Position numbers and translations under genes: made by a program. DNA of 64,000 bases. Origin: an uncultured Haliea sp. (lineage in GTDB: Bacteria > Pseudomonadota > Gammaproteobacteria > Pseudomonadales > Halieaceae). Of the stretch, positions 33,695-42,155 are shown in pieces (the stretch's first letter is position 1; each line of letters opens with the position of its first letter). The notes under the pieces were generated by a model, which worked only from the letters and a program-made list of their open reading frames with translations, ran no database searches and had not been told where the DNA came from. The DNA is taken from the NCBI GenBank assembly GCA_947258585.1, contig CAMYIZ010000017.1, positions 62,001-126,000 of the forward strand. Reading direction: 5' to 3'.

Positions 33695-34507
33695 ATGCTG
33701 GTTAACGCAGAACTGTCCCAGGACTTCTCCCGCTTGAACAAGCAGTTCAAGGAGCTGGTGTCGGCGCTGGTTGATATCGTCAATATTCCCCCGGTCAGGG
33801 TGGAAGTGGAAGCCGTGAGGGAGGGTAACTTCCGCGGCTTCGACAGCGGCCGGTTCTACCTGGTCGACAGCGGTTCCCTGTCGGCCCGCTATCGGGGTCG
33901 CACCGTCTACATCCTCGACGAGGGGGACCTGCTCCTGCCCGATATCGCCGGTGCCAGCCAGTCCGGCATGGCGGTGCTCTACGGCAGTGAGGCCGGCGCC
34001 AGTCTCTACGGCTACCCCGGGCTCGAGTTCATGCAGCGAGTGTTCGCCGACCCCAGTGCCAACAAGGTCTGGACGCGCCTGATGATTACCTATGCCGGCC
34101 TCCTGTTGCGGATAACCGCGGCCAATACGCGGGACGACGCTGTGGCGACCCCCGGCTTCGAGGAGTTCCAGCCCGGCGAGATAATCATCAACCAGGGTGA
34201 GCGCGCCGATTATGTGTTCAATCTTTCATCCGGTACGGCGGAGGTGATCGTCGACGACGTGATCGTTGGCCGCATCAGCGAGGGAGAGATCTTCGGCGCC
34301 ATGGCGGCGCTCACCCAATCCGACCGCAGCGCCACGGTGCGCGCGTGGACGCGTTGTTCGGTGGTGAAGGTGCCGAAAGAGCAGTTTGCCGATCTCATCA
34401 GAAGCAACCCGGCCACTATCCACAGCCTGCTGGTGGACATGGCCCACTCCATCGTCAATCTCAACGAGCAGCTGGTCGGCTTGCGCAACAAGCCCGGCGG
34501 CAGCTGA
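33695..34507 (+). CDS. Cyclic nucleotide-binding domain protein without a DNA-binding domain
   Basis: A 270-residue protein with a C-terminal cyclic-nucleotide-binding beta-barrel at about residues 145-240 (FEEFQPGEIIINQGERADY, then VGRISEGEIFGAMAALTQSDRSATVRA). The phosphate-binding cassette looks partly kept, with FGAMAALTQSDRSATV, so the ligand is uncertain. No helix-turn-helix follows the barrel, so it is not a Crp/Fnr regulator. The N-terminal half (1-140) is a second beta-rich region that may be a degenerate copy. Length and lack of signal peptide suggest a cytoplasmic sensor. It lies 82 bases upstream of parC on the same strand, with no known functional link. Confidence 0.75.
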   Translation: MLVNAELSQDFSRLNKQFKELVSALVDIVNIPPVRVEVEAVREGNFRGFDSGRFYLVDSGSLSARYRGRTVYILDEGDLLLPDIAGASQSGMAVLYGSEAGASLYGYPGLEFMQRVFADPSANKVWTRLMITYAGLLLRITAANTRDDAVATPGFEEFQPGEIIINQGERADYVFNLSSGTAEVIVDDVIVGRISEGEIFGAMAALTQSDRSATVRAWTRCSVVKVPKEQFADLIRSNPATIHSLLVDMAHSIVNLNEQLVGLRNKPGGS

Positions 34508-34589
34508 GCGCCCGCCCGGGGCGCGGGCTGGCCTGCTGTGGCAGGGTGCCTGCCGTTGACTCCAGTGAACAGTAACAGGTTCTTTTTAC

Positions 34590-36845
34590 ATGTCTGAAGT
34601 AGTGGAAATCGACAGCGATGGCATCGAACAGGTGTCGTTGCAGAAATACACGGAAAAGGCGTACCTGGACTACTCCATGTACGTCATTCTCGACCGTGCC
34701 CTGCCCCACATCGGTGACGGGCTCAAGCCGGTGCAGCGGCGCATTATCTATGCCATGAGCGAACTTGGCCTCAAGGCCAGCGCCAAGTTCAAGAAATCCG
34801 CGCGCACGGTCGGGGATGTGATCGGCAAGTTCCACCCCCACGGCGACAGCGCGGCTTATGAAGCCATGGTGCTCATGGCCCAGAACTTCAGCTACCGCTA
34901 CCCGCTGGTGGACGGCCAGGGCAACTGGGGCTCCCCGGACGATCCCAAATCCTTTGCCGCCATGCGTTATACCGAATCCCGTCTCACAGCCTATGCCGAT
35001 GTGCTGCTGGCGGAGCTGGGCCAGGGTACCGCCGACTGGGTGCCCAACTTCGACGGTACCCTTGAGGAGCCGTCGGTGCTGCCGGCGCAGGTGCCCAATG
35101 TCCTGCTCAACGGTACCACCGGCATCGCGGTGGGCATGGCCACGGATATCCCGCCGCACAACCTGCGCGAGGTGGTGACCGCAGCCATCCGCTTGCTGGA
35201 ATCACCCCGGGCCACGGTTGCCGAGCTCTGCGAGCATGTGCAGGGCCCGGATTTTCCCACCGAGGCGGAAATCATCACCCCCCGGGCGGAGATCCGGGCT
35301 CTGTACGAAACCGGCCGCGGCGGCCTGCGCATGCGCGCAGTGTGGGAGCGCGAGGGCGGCGACATCATCGTCCGCGCCCTGCCGTACCAGGTGTCCGGGT
35401 CCCGGGTACTGGAACAGATTGCCCAGCAGATGCAGGCGAAAAAGCTGCCCATGGTGGCCGACCTGCGCGATGAATCCGACCACGAGAACCCCACCCGCCT
35501 GGTGATCGTGCCGCGCTCCAACCGGGTTGATCTCGAGGCGGTGATGAGTCACCTGTTCGCCACCACCGACCTGGAGAAGACCTACCGGGTCAACCTCAAC
35601 ATGATCGGCACCGATGGTCGCCCGGGGGTGAAATCCCTTGACCGCATCCTGCGCGAGTGGCTGCAGTTCCGCACCACCACGGTGCGCCGGCGCCTGGAAT
35701 ACCGCCTGGACCGGGTGCTCAAGCGCCTGCACATCCTCGAAGGCTATCTGGTCGCGTACCTCAATATTGACGAGGTGATCCACATCATCCGCACCGAGGA
35801 CAAGCCCAAGGCCGCGCTGATGGCGCGCTTTGGCCTCAGCGACACCCAGGCCGAGGCGATCCTGGAGCTGAAGCTGCGCAACCTCGCCAAGCTGGAGGAA
35901 ATGAAAATCCGCGGCGAGCAGGATGAGCTGGCGCAGGAGCGCGACCAGCTGCAGCTGGTCCTCGGCAGCGACGCGCGCCTGAAGACCCTGATCCGCAAGG
36001 AGCTGCAGGCGGTGGCCGAGCAGTTTGGCGATGACCGCCGGTCGCCCATCGCGGAGCGCGAGGAGGCCCGTGCCTTCAGCGAACTGGAACTGATGAGCGC
36101 GGACCCGATCACCGTGGTGCTCTCCGAGAAGGGCTGGATACGCGCGGCCAAGGGTCACGATATCGACTCCGCCAGCCTGAGCTACAAGTCCGGCGACGGC
36201 TTCAAGCTGGAGGCCCGCGGTCGCAGCAACCAGCCCACGGTGATCCTGGATTCCACCGGTCGGGCCTATACCCTGCCGTCCCACAACCTGCCTTCCGCAC
36301 GGGGCCAGGGAGAGCCGGTCACCGGGCGCATCAGCCCGCCGTCCGGCGCTACCTTTGAAGGCCTGCTGCTGGCGGACGACAGCCAGCGCTTCCTGCTCGC
36401 CAGCGACGCCGGCTATGGTTTCGTCGCGCTGTATGCCGATTTGCAGGGCAAGAACCGCGCCGGCAAGGCTGTGCTGTCGCTGCCCAAGGGCGGCCGGGTA
36501 CTGCAGCCCGCGGCGGTACCGGCGCAGGACGAGGGCGCCTGGGTGGCGGCGGTGTCGAACGAGGGTCGCCTGCTGGTATTCCCGCTGGCGGAGCTGCCAC
36601 AACTGGCCCGGGGCAAGGGCAACAAGATCATGGGCATCCCCTCCGCCCGGGTCCAGAGCCGCGACGAGTTCCTGGTCGCGGTGCAGGTGATCAGCGAGGT
36701 CCAGGCGCTGGTGATCCTGGCGGGCAAGCGCCACCTCACCCTCAAGTTCAGTGAGCTGGAGCACTACCGGGGCGAACGCGGCCGGCGCGGCAACAAGCTG
36801 CCGCGGGGATTCCAGAAGGTTGACGGGATGCGGGTGGAGGGCTGA
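34590..36845 (+). CDS. parC: DNA topoisomerase IV subunit A
   Basis: A 751-residue type IIA topoisomerase subunit that cuts and rejoins DNA to decatenate chromosomes. The catalytic Tyr127 is in [10 protein letters not shown]. The quinolone-resistance region reads [10 protein letters not shown] with Ser87 and Glu91, the residues of quinolone-sensitive enzymes. The C-terminal part has a degenerate beta-pinwheel with [11 protein letters not shown], shorter than in GyrA, which favours ParC over gyrase, as do the start [25 protein letters not shown] and the length. parE is not in the window. A TetR gene follows. Confidence 0.95.
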   Translation: MSEVVEIDSDGIEQVSLQKYTEKAYLDYSMYVILDRALPHIGDGLKPVQRRIIYAMSELGLKASAKFKKSARTVGDVIGKFHPHGDSAAYEAMVLMAQNFSYRYPLVDGQGNWGSPDDPKSFAAMRYTESRLTAYADVLLAELGQGTADWVPNFDGTLEEPSVLPAQVPNVLLNGTTGIAVGMATDIPPHNLREVVTAAIRLLESPRATVAELCEHVQGPDFPTEAEIITPRAEIRALYETGRGGLRMRAVWEREGGDIIVRALPYQVSGSRVLEQIAQQMQAKKLPMVADLRDESDHENPTRLVIVPRSNRVDLEAVMSHLFATTDLEKTYRVNLNMIGTDGRPGVKSLDRILREWLQFRTTTVRRRLEYRLDRVLKRLHILEGYLVAYLNIDEVIHIIRTEDKPKAALMARFGLSDTQAEAILELKLRNLAKLEEMKIRGEQDELAQERDQLQLVLGSDARLKTLIRKELQAVAEQFGDDRRSPIAEREEARAFSELELMSADPITVVLSEKGWIRAAKGHDIDSASLSYKSGDGFKLEARGRSNQPTVILDSTGRAYTLPSHNLPSARGQGEPVTGRISPPSGATFEGLLLADDSQRFLLASDAGYGFVALYADLQGKNRAGKAVLSLPKGGRVLQPAAVPAQDEGAWVAAVSNEGRLLVFPLAELPQLARGKGNKIMGIPSARVQSRDEFLVAVQVISEVQALVILAGKRHLTLKFSELEHYRGERGRRGNKLPRGFQKVDGMRVEG

Positions 36846-36873
36846 TCCGGCCCGGCCCGTGCAAGGAGGTTTC

Positions 36874-37548
36874 GTGTCCAGCCACAAACCAGTGCCACCC
36901 CCCCGCCGCGGCCGCGGCCGGCCACCGAAGATCACCCGTGAAAAGGTGATCGACGCCACCATGGCGCTGCTGGAGGAGCGGCCGCCGGAAGAAATCAGCA
37001 TGGCGGACGTCGCCGCGAAGCTGGGCATTCCGGTCATGTCCCTGTACAACCACTACCCCAACACCAGCGTCCTGCTGCAGGCGGTCGCGGATCATACGTT
37101 CTCCCAGTTCCAGATCCCGCACACCGCTCCGGACGCGCCCTGGCAGGTCGTACTGCAGGAATGGTTGCGGGAAATGGCCCGACACTGCGACCGCCATCCG
37201 GTGGCGCTGCGGATCATGTCGCTGGAGGGGCGTGCGGCCCCTGCGTGGCGGAGCATACTCGCGCCCTTGCTGGCGGTACTGCAGGGCGCCGGAGTCGACG
37301 ATCAGCACGCGGCCCTGCTGCTGGCCTGGATTACCAGCCAGGCACTGGGACTGATCTACATCGAAGAGTTCGCGGACCCCGCCCGGCGCCTCGCACCGCT
37401 GTCTGCGGAGGCACTGGAAAAAGACTCGCCCTACCTGGCCGCGCTCAACCGGCGCCTGCCCGACGTGCAGCGGCTGCAGGTGCTGGAGCTGGGGTTCCAG
37501 GCCATGGTAGACGGGCTTGAACGGCATCTGCAGCGTCCCCTGAAATAA
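36874..37548 (+). CDS. TetR-family transcriptional regulator
   Basis: A 224-residue regulator. After a basic Arg/Pro/Gly-rich N-terminal arm (RRGRGRPPK), a TetR helix-turn-helix covers about residues 22-68, with KVIDATMALLEE, ISMADVAAKLGIPVMSLYNHYPN and a normal turn. The C-terminal ligand domain is all-alpha and unassignable. AAGGAGG 5 bases before the GTG at 36874 gives a clear start; the frame runs back into parC without meaning. A candidate palindrome lies downstream at 37577-37590, before the deacylase gene, which is the likely regulated neighbour. Confidence 0.88.
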   Translation: MSSHKPVPPPRRGRGRPPKITREKVIDATMALLEERPPEEISMADVAAKLGIPVMSLYNHYPNTSVLLQAVADHTFSQFQIPHTAPDAPWQVVLQEWLREMARHCDRHPVALRIMSLEGRAAPAWRSILAPLLAVLQGAGVDDQHAALLLAWITSQALGLIYIEEFADPARRLAPLSAEALEKDSPYLAALNRRLPDVQRLQVLELGFQAMVDGLERHLQRPLK

Positions 37549-37576
37549 TTATAGAAATACTTATTAAAAATACCTA

Positions 37577-37590
37577 CACTGGTGACAGTG
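37577..37590. promoter_or_regulatory. Candidate TetR operator before the deacylase gene
   Basis: CACTG and CAGTG form a perfect inverted repeat around GTGA, 70 bases before the deacylase start. Just upstream two 9-base direct repeats, AAATACTTA at 37555 and AAATACCTA at 37568, lie 13 bases apart in an unusually AT-rich stretch that probably holds the promoter. Confidence 0.35.
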
Positions 37591-37659
37591 GGGGTGCTCG
37601 GGCGTGCAGGCGCGAGTTACCCCGCGGGATAAAAACCATAACCCACGAGGTAGCGACGA

Positions 37660-39390
37660 ATGAACAAGACAATGATTCGCAACGGCACGGTGGTCGATGG
37701 CACCGGTGCTCCAGCATTCGCGGCGGATGTGCGCATCCGCGATGGCGTGATCACCGCGGTTGCCCCCGGCCTGCAGCCGGAGCCCGGTGAGGAGGTGGTC
37801 GATGCCAGCGGCTGCCACGTCGCGCCGGGCTTTATCGAAAGCCACACCCACTTCGACGGCGCCATGTGGTGGGACCAGGAATTGGATCCCCTGCCGGGTT
37901 ACGGCGTGAGCACCGTGGTCATGGGCAACTGCGGTTTCTCCGTCGCCCCGGTCTCCGATGACGAGGCGGCGCGCCGCGAGGTGGTGGGCATCTTTTCCTT
38001 CTTCGAGGATATCCCCGAGCAGCCGTTCCTCAAGGAACTGCCCTGGGACTGGCGCAGCTGGCCCGAGTACAAGGAATCCATGCTGCGCAACGTGAAGCTG
38101 CCCGCCAACTACGCGGCCTTCTGTGGCCACATTGCCCTGCGCCTGGCGGCGATGGGCATGGAAGCCTGGGATCGTGCGGCCACGCCTGCGGAAATACAGA
38201 CGATGTGTACGCTGCTGGATGAGGCCCTGGGCGCGGGCGCACTGGGCATGTCCTCCAACCTGTTCGATCACGACGGCCAGGACCGCCCGGTCCCCTCGCT
38301 GCAGGCGGATGACGCCGAACTGGGGGCGCTGATGGAAGTGATCAGCCGTCATCCGGGCGCAACCCTGCAGGTGATCGTGGATACCTTCCGCAACATGACC
38401 GCGCCGGAAACCATGCGTCGCATCGGCCGCCTGGCCGAGGGCATGCCCATTCGGGTGCAGTGGGCCGGCCTGCCGACGCTGGTGTTCCAGCGCGACATGA
38501 TGGGCATCCAGGCGCCGCTGGTGGAGCTCCACGAGCAGTTCAAGCGCGAGGGCCGCGACTTCTGGACCGGCTATGCCCATATTGCGGTGACCTCTACCCT
38601 GAGCGTGCAGAGTTCACTGATCTTCGCCCAGTCCAATGACTATGTCTGGCACGAGGTGGTGGTTGCCGAGGGCGACGACGCCAAGGCCGCCCTGTTGCGC
38701 GATCCCGACTGGCGCCAGCGCGCGCGCGAATCCTGGGATACCAAGACCTTTGAGTTCTCCCCCTTCCCCAGGGGGCGGGCTGAGCATCTGCTGCTGATGA
38801 ATTCCGACAACGGTGCCGGGCCCACCCACCTGACCCTGGGCGAGTACCAACAGCAGATCGGCGCGGTGCATCCTTCGGACGCCATGGCCGAATGGTTGCT
38901 GGCCAATGGCCTGCAGTCCACCGTGACCATGCCGCCCTTCGAGCGCGACCGGGAGATGGTGCTCAAGCTGATGCGGGACCCCTACTCCGTGGGCAATATC
39001 AGCGATGCCGGCGCCCATGGCCAGATGCTGTGTGGCGGCGGCGAGAATATCAAGCTGTTCACTGATTTCGTGCGCTCCGGCGAGCTGACTCTGGAGGAAG
39101 CGGTGTACATCCAGACCGGCAAGCTGGCCGACCACTTCGGGTTCCGTGATCGCGGCACCCTGGCGGCGGGCCAGCGGGCGGACATCACCGTGTTCAACCT
39201 GGACGAGGTGCAGGAACGGGACATGAAACGGGTCTACGATGTCCCCGACGGCAAGGGCGGCTTTACCTGGCGCTGGAGCCGGGATCCGGCGCCGATGCGC
39301 CTGACCATGGTGAACGGCGAGGTCACCTTCGACGGGCAGCAGGGCACCGGCGCCCGCCCCGGCACCATGCTGGCTCCCGCGGCCGCCTGA
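37660..39390 (+). CDS. Amidohydrolase, N-acyl-D-amino-acid deacylase-like
   Basis: A 576-residue amidohydrolase of the D-aminoacylase family (AHS). The N-terminal beta part (ADVRIRDGVITAV) leads to the metal motif FIESHTHFDGAMWWDQ. GNCGFSVAPV holds the metal-bridging Cys seen in D-aminoacylases, and SDAGAHGQ near residue 455 supplies the catalytic Asp. GTLAAGQRADITVFNLDEV is the usual C-terminal return to the beta domain. Such enzymes remove acyl groups from N-acyl-D-amino acids, but many relatives act on other amides, so the substrate is open. GAGGTAG lies 9 bases before the ATG. The gene follows a TetR regulator and a candidate operator. Confidence 0.85.
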   Translation: MNKTMIRNGTVVDGTGAPAFAADVRIRDGVITAVAPGLQPEPGEEVVDASGCHVAPGFIESHTHFDGAMWWDQELDPLPGYGVSTVVMGNCGFSVAPVSDDEAARREVVGIFSFFEDIPEQPFLKELPWDWRSWPEYKESMLRNVKLPANYAAFCGHIALRLAAMGMEAWDRAATPAEIQTMCTLLDEALGAGALGMSSNLFDHDGQDRPVPSLQADDAELGALMEVISRHPGATLQVIVDTFRNMTAPETMRRIGRLAEGMPIRVQWAGLPTLVFQRDMMGIQAPLVELHEQFKREGRDFWTGYAHIAVTSTLSVQSSLIFAQSNDYVWHEVVVAEGDDAKAALLRDPDWRQRARESWDTKTFEFSPFPRGRAEHLLLMNSDNGAGPTHLTLGEYQQQIGAVHPSDAMAEWLLANGLQSTVTMPPFERDREMVLKLMRDPYSVGNISDAGAHGQMLCGGGENIKLFTDFVRSGELTLEEAVYIQTGKLADHFGFRDRGTLAAGQRADITVFNLDEVQERDMKRVYDVPDGKGGFTWRWSRDPAPMRLTMVNGEVTFDGQQGTGARPGTMLAPAAA

Positions 39391-39446
39391 GTGCAGCGCT
39401 CAGTCGCTGCGGACGCCCGCCACTGGCAGCATGCGTGGCGGCGCGG

Positions 39447-40694
39447 TCAGAGCGGCGCCCCAAGGCGCTTGAGCGTCAGCCGCAGCTGGCGTTCAAGCAG
39501 GTCGTCCCAGGGATTGAGAAACTCCTCCAGAATACTGTAATCGCCCAGCTCGCTGGGGCGCTGCTCAAGCCGGCTGCTGACGTCCAGGTCTTCGCAGACT
39601 GACGGCGACAGCATGACCTGTGGCGGTTGGCTGGCGCACAGGGTCTGCAGTTCATCCAGGGTGGACTGGATATACAGGCCCGGGTAGATGTCGGTGTCGT
39701 CCCCCCGGCCCAGTTCGCTCTGGGCCACCGCCATGGCGATATTCAGGGACAGGGTCATCTGTTTTTCCAGATCCTTGCTGATTGCGCGTACCAGCCAGGC
39801 GCAGGAAGCGGCGCGGAAGGCGGCGCTGCCGCCGCTGGTACTGCCGCTGAAGAACACCGCCAGCCCAAACTGGCGCACCACCTGCAGCTGGCCGCCGTAG
39901 AAACCGGCGGCGGCGTAGACGATCTGATGCAGACGATCGGTGTAGCGGTGCAGGGAGCGCTCATCGAGGGTGTCGAGGTAGGCGGTCAGGCTGATCAGGT
40001 GCAGATACAGCACCGCCGTGTCGCGATAGTTCTCTTCCTTCGGTCCGGTGCCGGTGCGGGCCCGCAGCAGGTCCATGGGCAGCGCGTCAATGTGATACTG
40101 CAGTTGCATCAGTTCATTGGGTGGCAGGGTGGTGTTGTGACTGTCGTCCAGGGCAATCGCTCTGGCCTGACGCTGCAGGCGGTTGGCCAGGAGCCGCTGG
40201 CCCAGATGGCGGGCAGCGCCGTAGACGGCCAGGCTCAGCAGCACCGCCAGACCCAGCAAGCTCAGCAGGAACCGCGTGCGCGCGGTCTCCGCCAGGTCGG
40301 TGCCGATGGTGATCACGACTTCCCCGGCCAGATCGTTCTCGATGAGTACCGCCGCTCGATACTCGCTCTGGTGGTCCCCCTCAACGGTACCGGCCTGGCC
40401 CAGGGCCCTGCCCTCAACATCGAAGATGGCCACCTTGGCCGCGGAAGAGGACTCCACGAAGCGGTGCAGGGAGGCGGCGACATTGAGCAGGTCGCCGGTT
40501 TCCAGCGCGACACTGATCCGCCGGGCTATCTGCTGCGCCAGGGCATTGCCAAAGCCCGCCTGCTGCACTTCCTGCATGTGTCGGCTGGAGGTGGCGGCGA
40601 GGCCAACCAGGGCGAGACTGATGAACAGGCAGACCAGGGCAGCGACAAGCGCCAGTTGGTGGCTCAGGCTGGAGTCGCGAAATCTGTTGCTCAC
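39447..40694 (-). CDS. AhpA/YtjB family membrane protein
   Basis: A 415-residue membrane protein. One transmembrane helix lies near residues 15-40, a periplasmic region follows, and a second helix lies at about 130-155, before a large cytoplasmic domain. VSNRFRDSSLSHQLALVAALVC is the start with GTG at 40694; the open frame runs far upstream through serB but is non-coding there. The family (AhpA, YtjB, Smp) is widely found divergent from serB, as here. One member was described as a haemolysin regulator, but its molecular job is unknown. It is convergent with the deacylase gene. Confidence 0.8.
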   Translation of the reverse strand: MSNRFRDSSLSHQLALVAALVCLFISLALVGLAATSSRHMQEVQQAGFGNALAQQIARRISVALETGDLLNVAASLHRFVESSSAAKVAIFDVEGRALGQAGTVEGDHQSEYRAAVLIENDLAGEVVITIGTDLAETARTRFLLSLLGLAVLLSLAVYGAARHLGQRLLANRLQRQARAIALDDSHNTTLPPNELMQLQYHIDALPMDLLRARTGTGPKEENYRDTAVLYLHLISLTAYLDTLDERSLHRYTDRLHQIVYAAAGFYGGQLQVVRQFGLAVFFSGSTSGGSAAFRAASCAWLVRAISKDLEKQMTLSLNIAMAVAQSELGRGDDTDIYPGLYIQSTLDELQTLCASQPPQVMLSPSVCEDLDVSSRLEQRPSELGDYSILEEFLNPWDDLLERQLRLTLKRLGAPL

Positions 40695-40882
40695 GCCGGT
40701 AGGCTTCCCTGTGTTTGCAAAGCGGTCGAGTATAAACCATGGCCGCTGCCGCGCGGGACTATCTGCGCAAGGCGACACTCCCCGGACCTGGCCGGTCCAG
40801 GCGGGCCGCTCGGACCTGGCCGCAGGCACCATGTCGGCCGCACCTGCCGGGCCGGATGGTTTCGCCGCAGCGGGAGCAGGGG

Positions 40883-40888
40883 TAGAAT
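40883..40888 (+). promoter_or_regulatory. Candidate -10 element of serB
   Basis: TAGAAT lies 35 bases before the serB start in the 228-base gap divergent from the YtjB gene. A matching -35 is not clear. Nothing else distinctive is seen in that gap. Confidence 0.3.
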
Positions 40889-40922
40889 ACGCCGCTTTGC
40901 CGCCTGCTGGACACCGTATTCC

Positions 40923-42155
40923 GTGAACGACATCGTCCTTATCACCCTTTCCGGCGAGGACCGCCCGGGCCTCACCGCCGGCGTGACCGGGCTGCTGGCG
41001 GAGCGCGCGGTCAATGTGCTCGACATCGGCCAGGCTGTGATCCACGCGACGCTCTCCATGGGCCTGTTGCTGGAAGTGCCCGCGGACGCCGATCGCGCCG
41101 GCCTGGAGCAGGCCCTGCAGGGCTTTGCGGACGCCCAGCGCCTGCAGTTGCGCTGGGAGGACGTCAGCAAGGAGAGTTACGGCGAGTGGGTGGCGGCCCA
41201 GGGCCGGGCCCGCTATATCACCACGCTGCTGGCGCGCAAGATTACCGCCGACCAGCTGGCCCGGGTCAGCGCCGTGTTTTCGCGCCACGGCCTGGGGATC
41301 GACGGGATCTCCCGCTTGTCCGGTCGCATCCCGCTGGGAGAGCTGCCGCCCCTGAGCAAGGCCTGCGTCGAGTTTTCCCTGCGCGGCCCGCTGCCCGACA
41401 TCGCTGCGTTTCGCAAGGAGCTGCTGGAGGTGGCCAGCGCGCTGGAGGTGGACCTCGCCTTCCAGGAAGACAACATGTACCGCCGCAACCGGCGCCTGGT
41501 GGCCTTCGACATGGACTCCACCCTGATCGAGGCGGAAGTCATCGATGAGCTCGCGCAGCTGGCGGGGGTGGGCGACCAGGTCAGCGCCATCACCGCAAGC
41601 GCCATGCGCGGGGAACTGGATTTTGCCGCCAGCTTTCGCCAGCGCGTGGCGCTGCTCAAGGGCCTGCCCGAAGCGGCCCTGGAGGAAGTGGCAGCGAACC
41701 TGCGCATTACCGAGGGTGCCCGGCACCTGATCGCCACGCTGCGTGCGCTGGGCTACAAGACCGCCATCCTCTCCGGCGGCTTTACCTATTTTGCCGAGCG
41801 GCTGCAGAGGGAACTGGGCATCGACTACGTGCACGCCAATGTGCTCGACATCGCCCAGGGCGCGGTCACTGGAGAGGTGAGTGGAGTCATCGTGGACGGC
41901 GAGCGCAAGGCCGCCCTGCTGCGCCAGCTCGCGACCCGCGAGGGCATTGACTTGCAGCAGGTCATCGCGGTGGGTGACGGCGCCAATGACCTGCCCATGC
42001 TCAGTATTGCCGGGCTCGGCATCGCCTTTCGCGCCAAGCCGCTGGTACAGCAGTCGGCGGAACAGTCCATTTCCACCCTGGGGCTTGACGCGATTCTCTA
42101 TTTGCTCGGAATATCCGATCGCTACCAGCCCGCCGGCGACCGCTCAGAGCTCTGA
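40923..42155 (+). CDS. serB: Phosphoserine phosphatase SerB
   Basis: A 410-residue phosphoserine phosphatase, the last step of serine synthesis. The N-terminal 170 residues carry two ACT-like regulatory domains, beginning DIVLITLSGEDRPGLTAGVTG, which may bind serine. The HAD phosphatase core has motif I AFDMDSTLIEAEVIDELA, motif II ILSGGFTYFA, and motif III with GDGANDLPML, all intact. The two ACT domains make it longer than the 322-residue enterobacterial form, as in Pseudomonas and Mycobacterium. The start is GTG. Its last 12 bases overlap the convergent PilZ gene. Confidence 0.95.
   Translation: MNDIVLITLSGEDRPGLTAGVTGLLAERAVNVLDIGQAVIHATLSMGLLLEVPADADRAGLEQALQGFADAQRLQLRWEDVSKESYGEWVAAQGRARYITTLLARKITADQLARVSAVFSRHGLGIDGISRLSGRIPLGELPPLSKACVEFSLRGPLPDIAAFRKELLEVASALEVDLAFQEDNMYRRNRRLVAFDMDSTLIEAEVIDELAQLAGVGDQVSAITASAMRGELDFAASFRQRVALLKGLPEAALEEVAANLRITEGARHLIATLRALGYKTAILSGGFTYFAERLQRELGIDYVHANVLDIAQGAVTGEVSGVIVDGERKAALLRQLATREGIDLQQVIAVGDGANDLPMLSIAGLGIAFRAKPLVQQSAEQSISTLGLDAILYLLGISDRYQPAGDRSEL

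Noticed and set aside
34508-34530. GC hairpin GCCCGC/GCGGGC after the cyclic-nucleotide-binding gene as terminator
   Set aside because: No T-tract follows; parC may be partly read through from upstream.
35202-37049. 615-codon minus-strand frame opposite parC and the TetR gene
   Set aside because: Both plus-strand genes are certain; the opposing frame spans two unrelated genes, which a real gene would not do.
39627-40922. Extension of the serB frame far upstream, over the YtjB gene
   Set aside because: SerB similarity begins at the GTG at 40923 with the first ACT domain; the extension lies opposite a real membrane protein gene.
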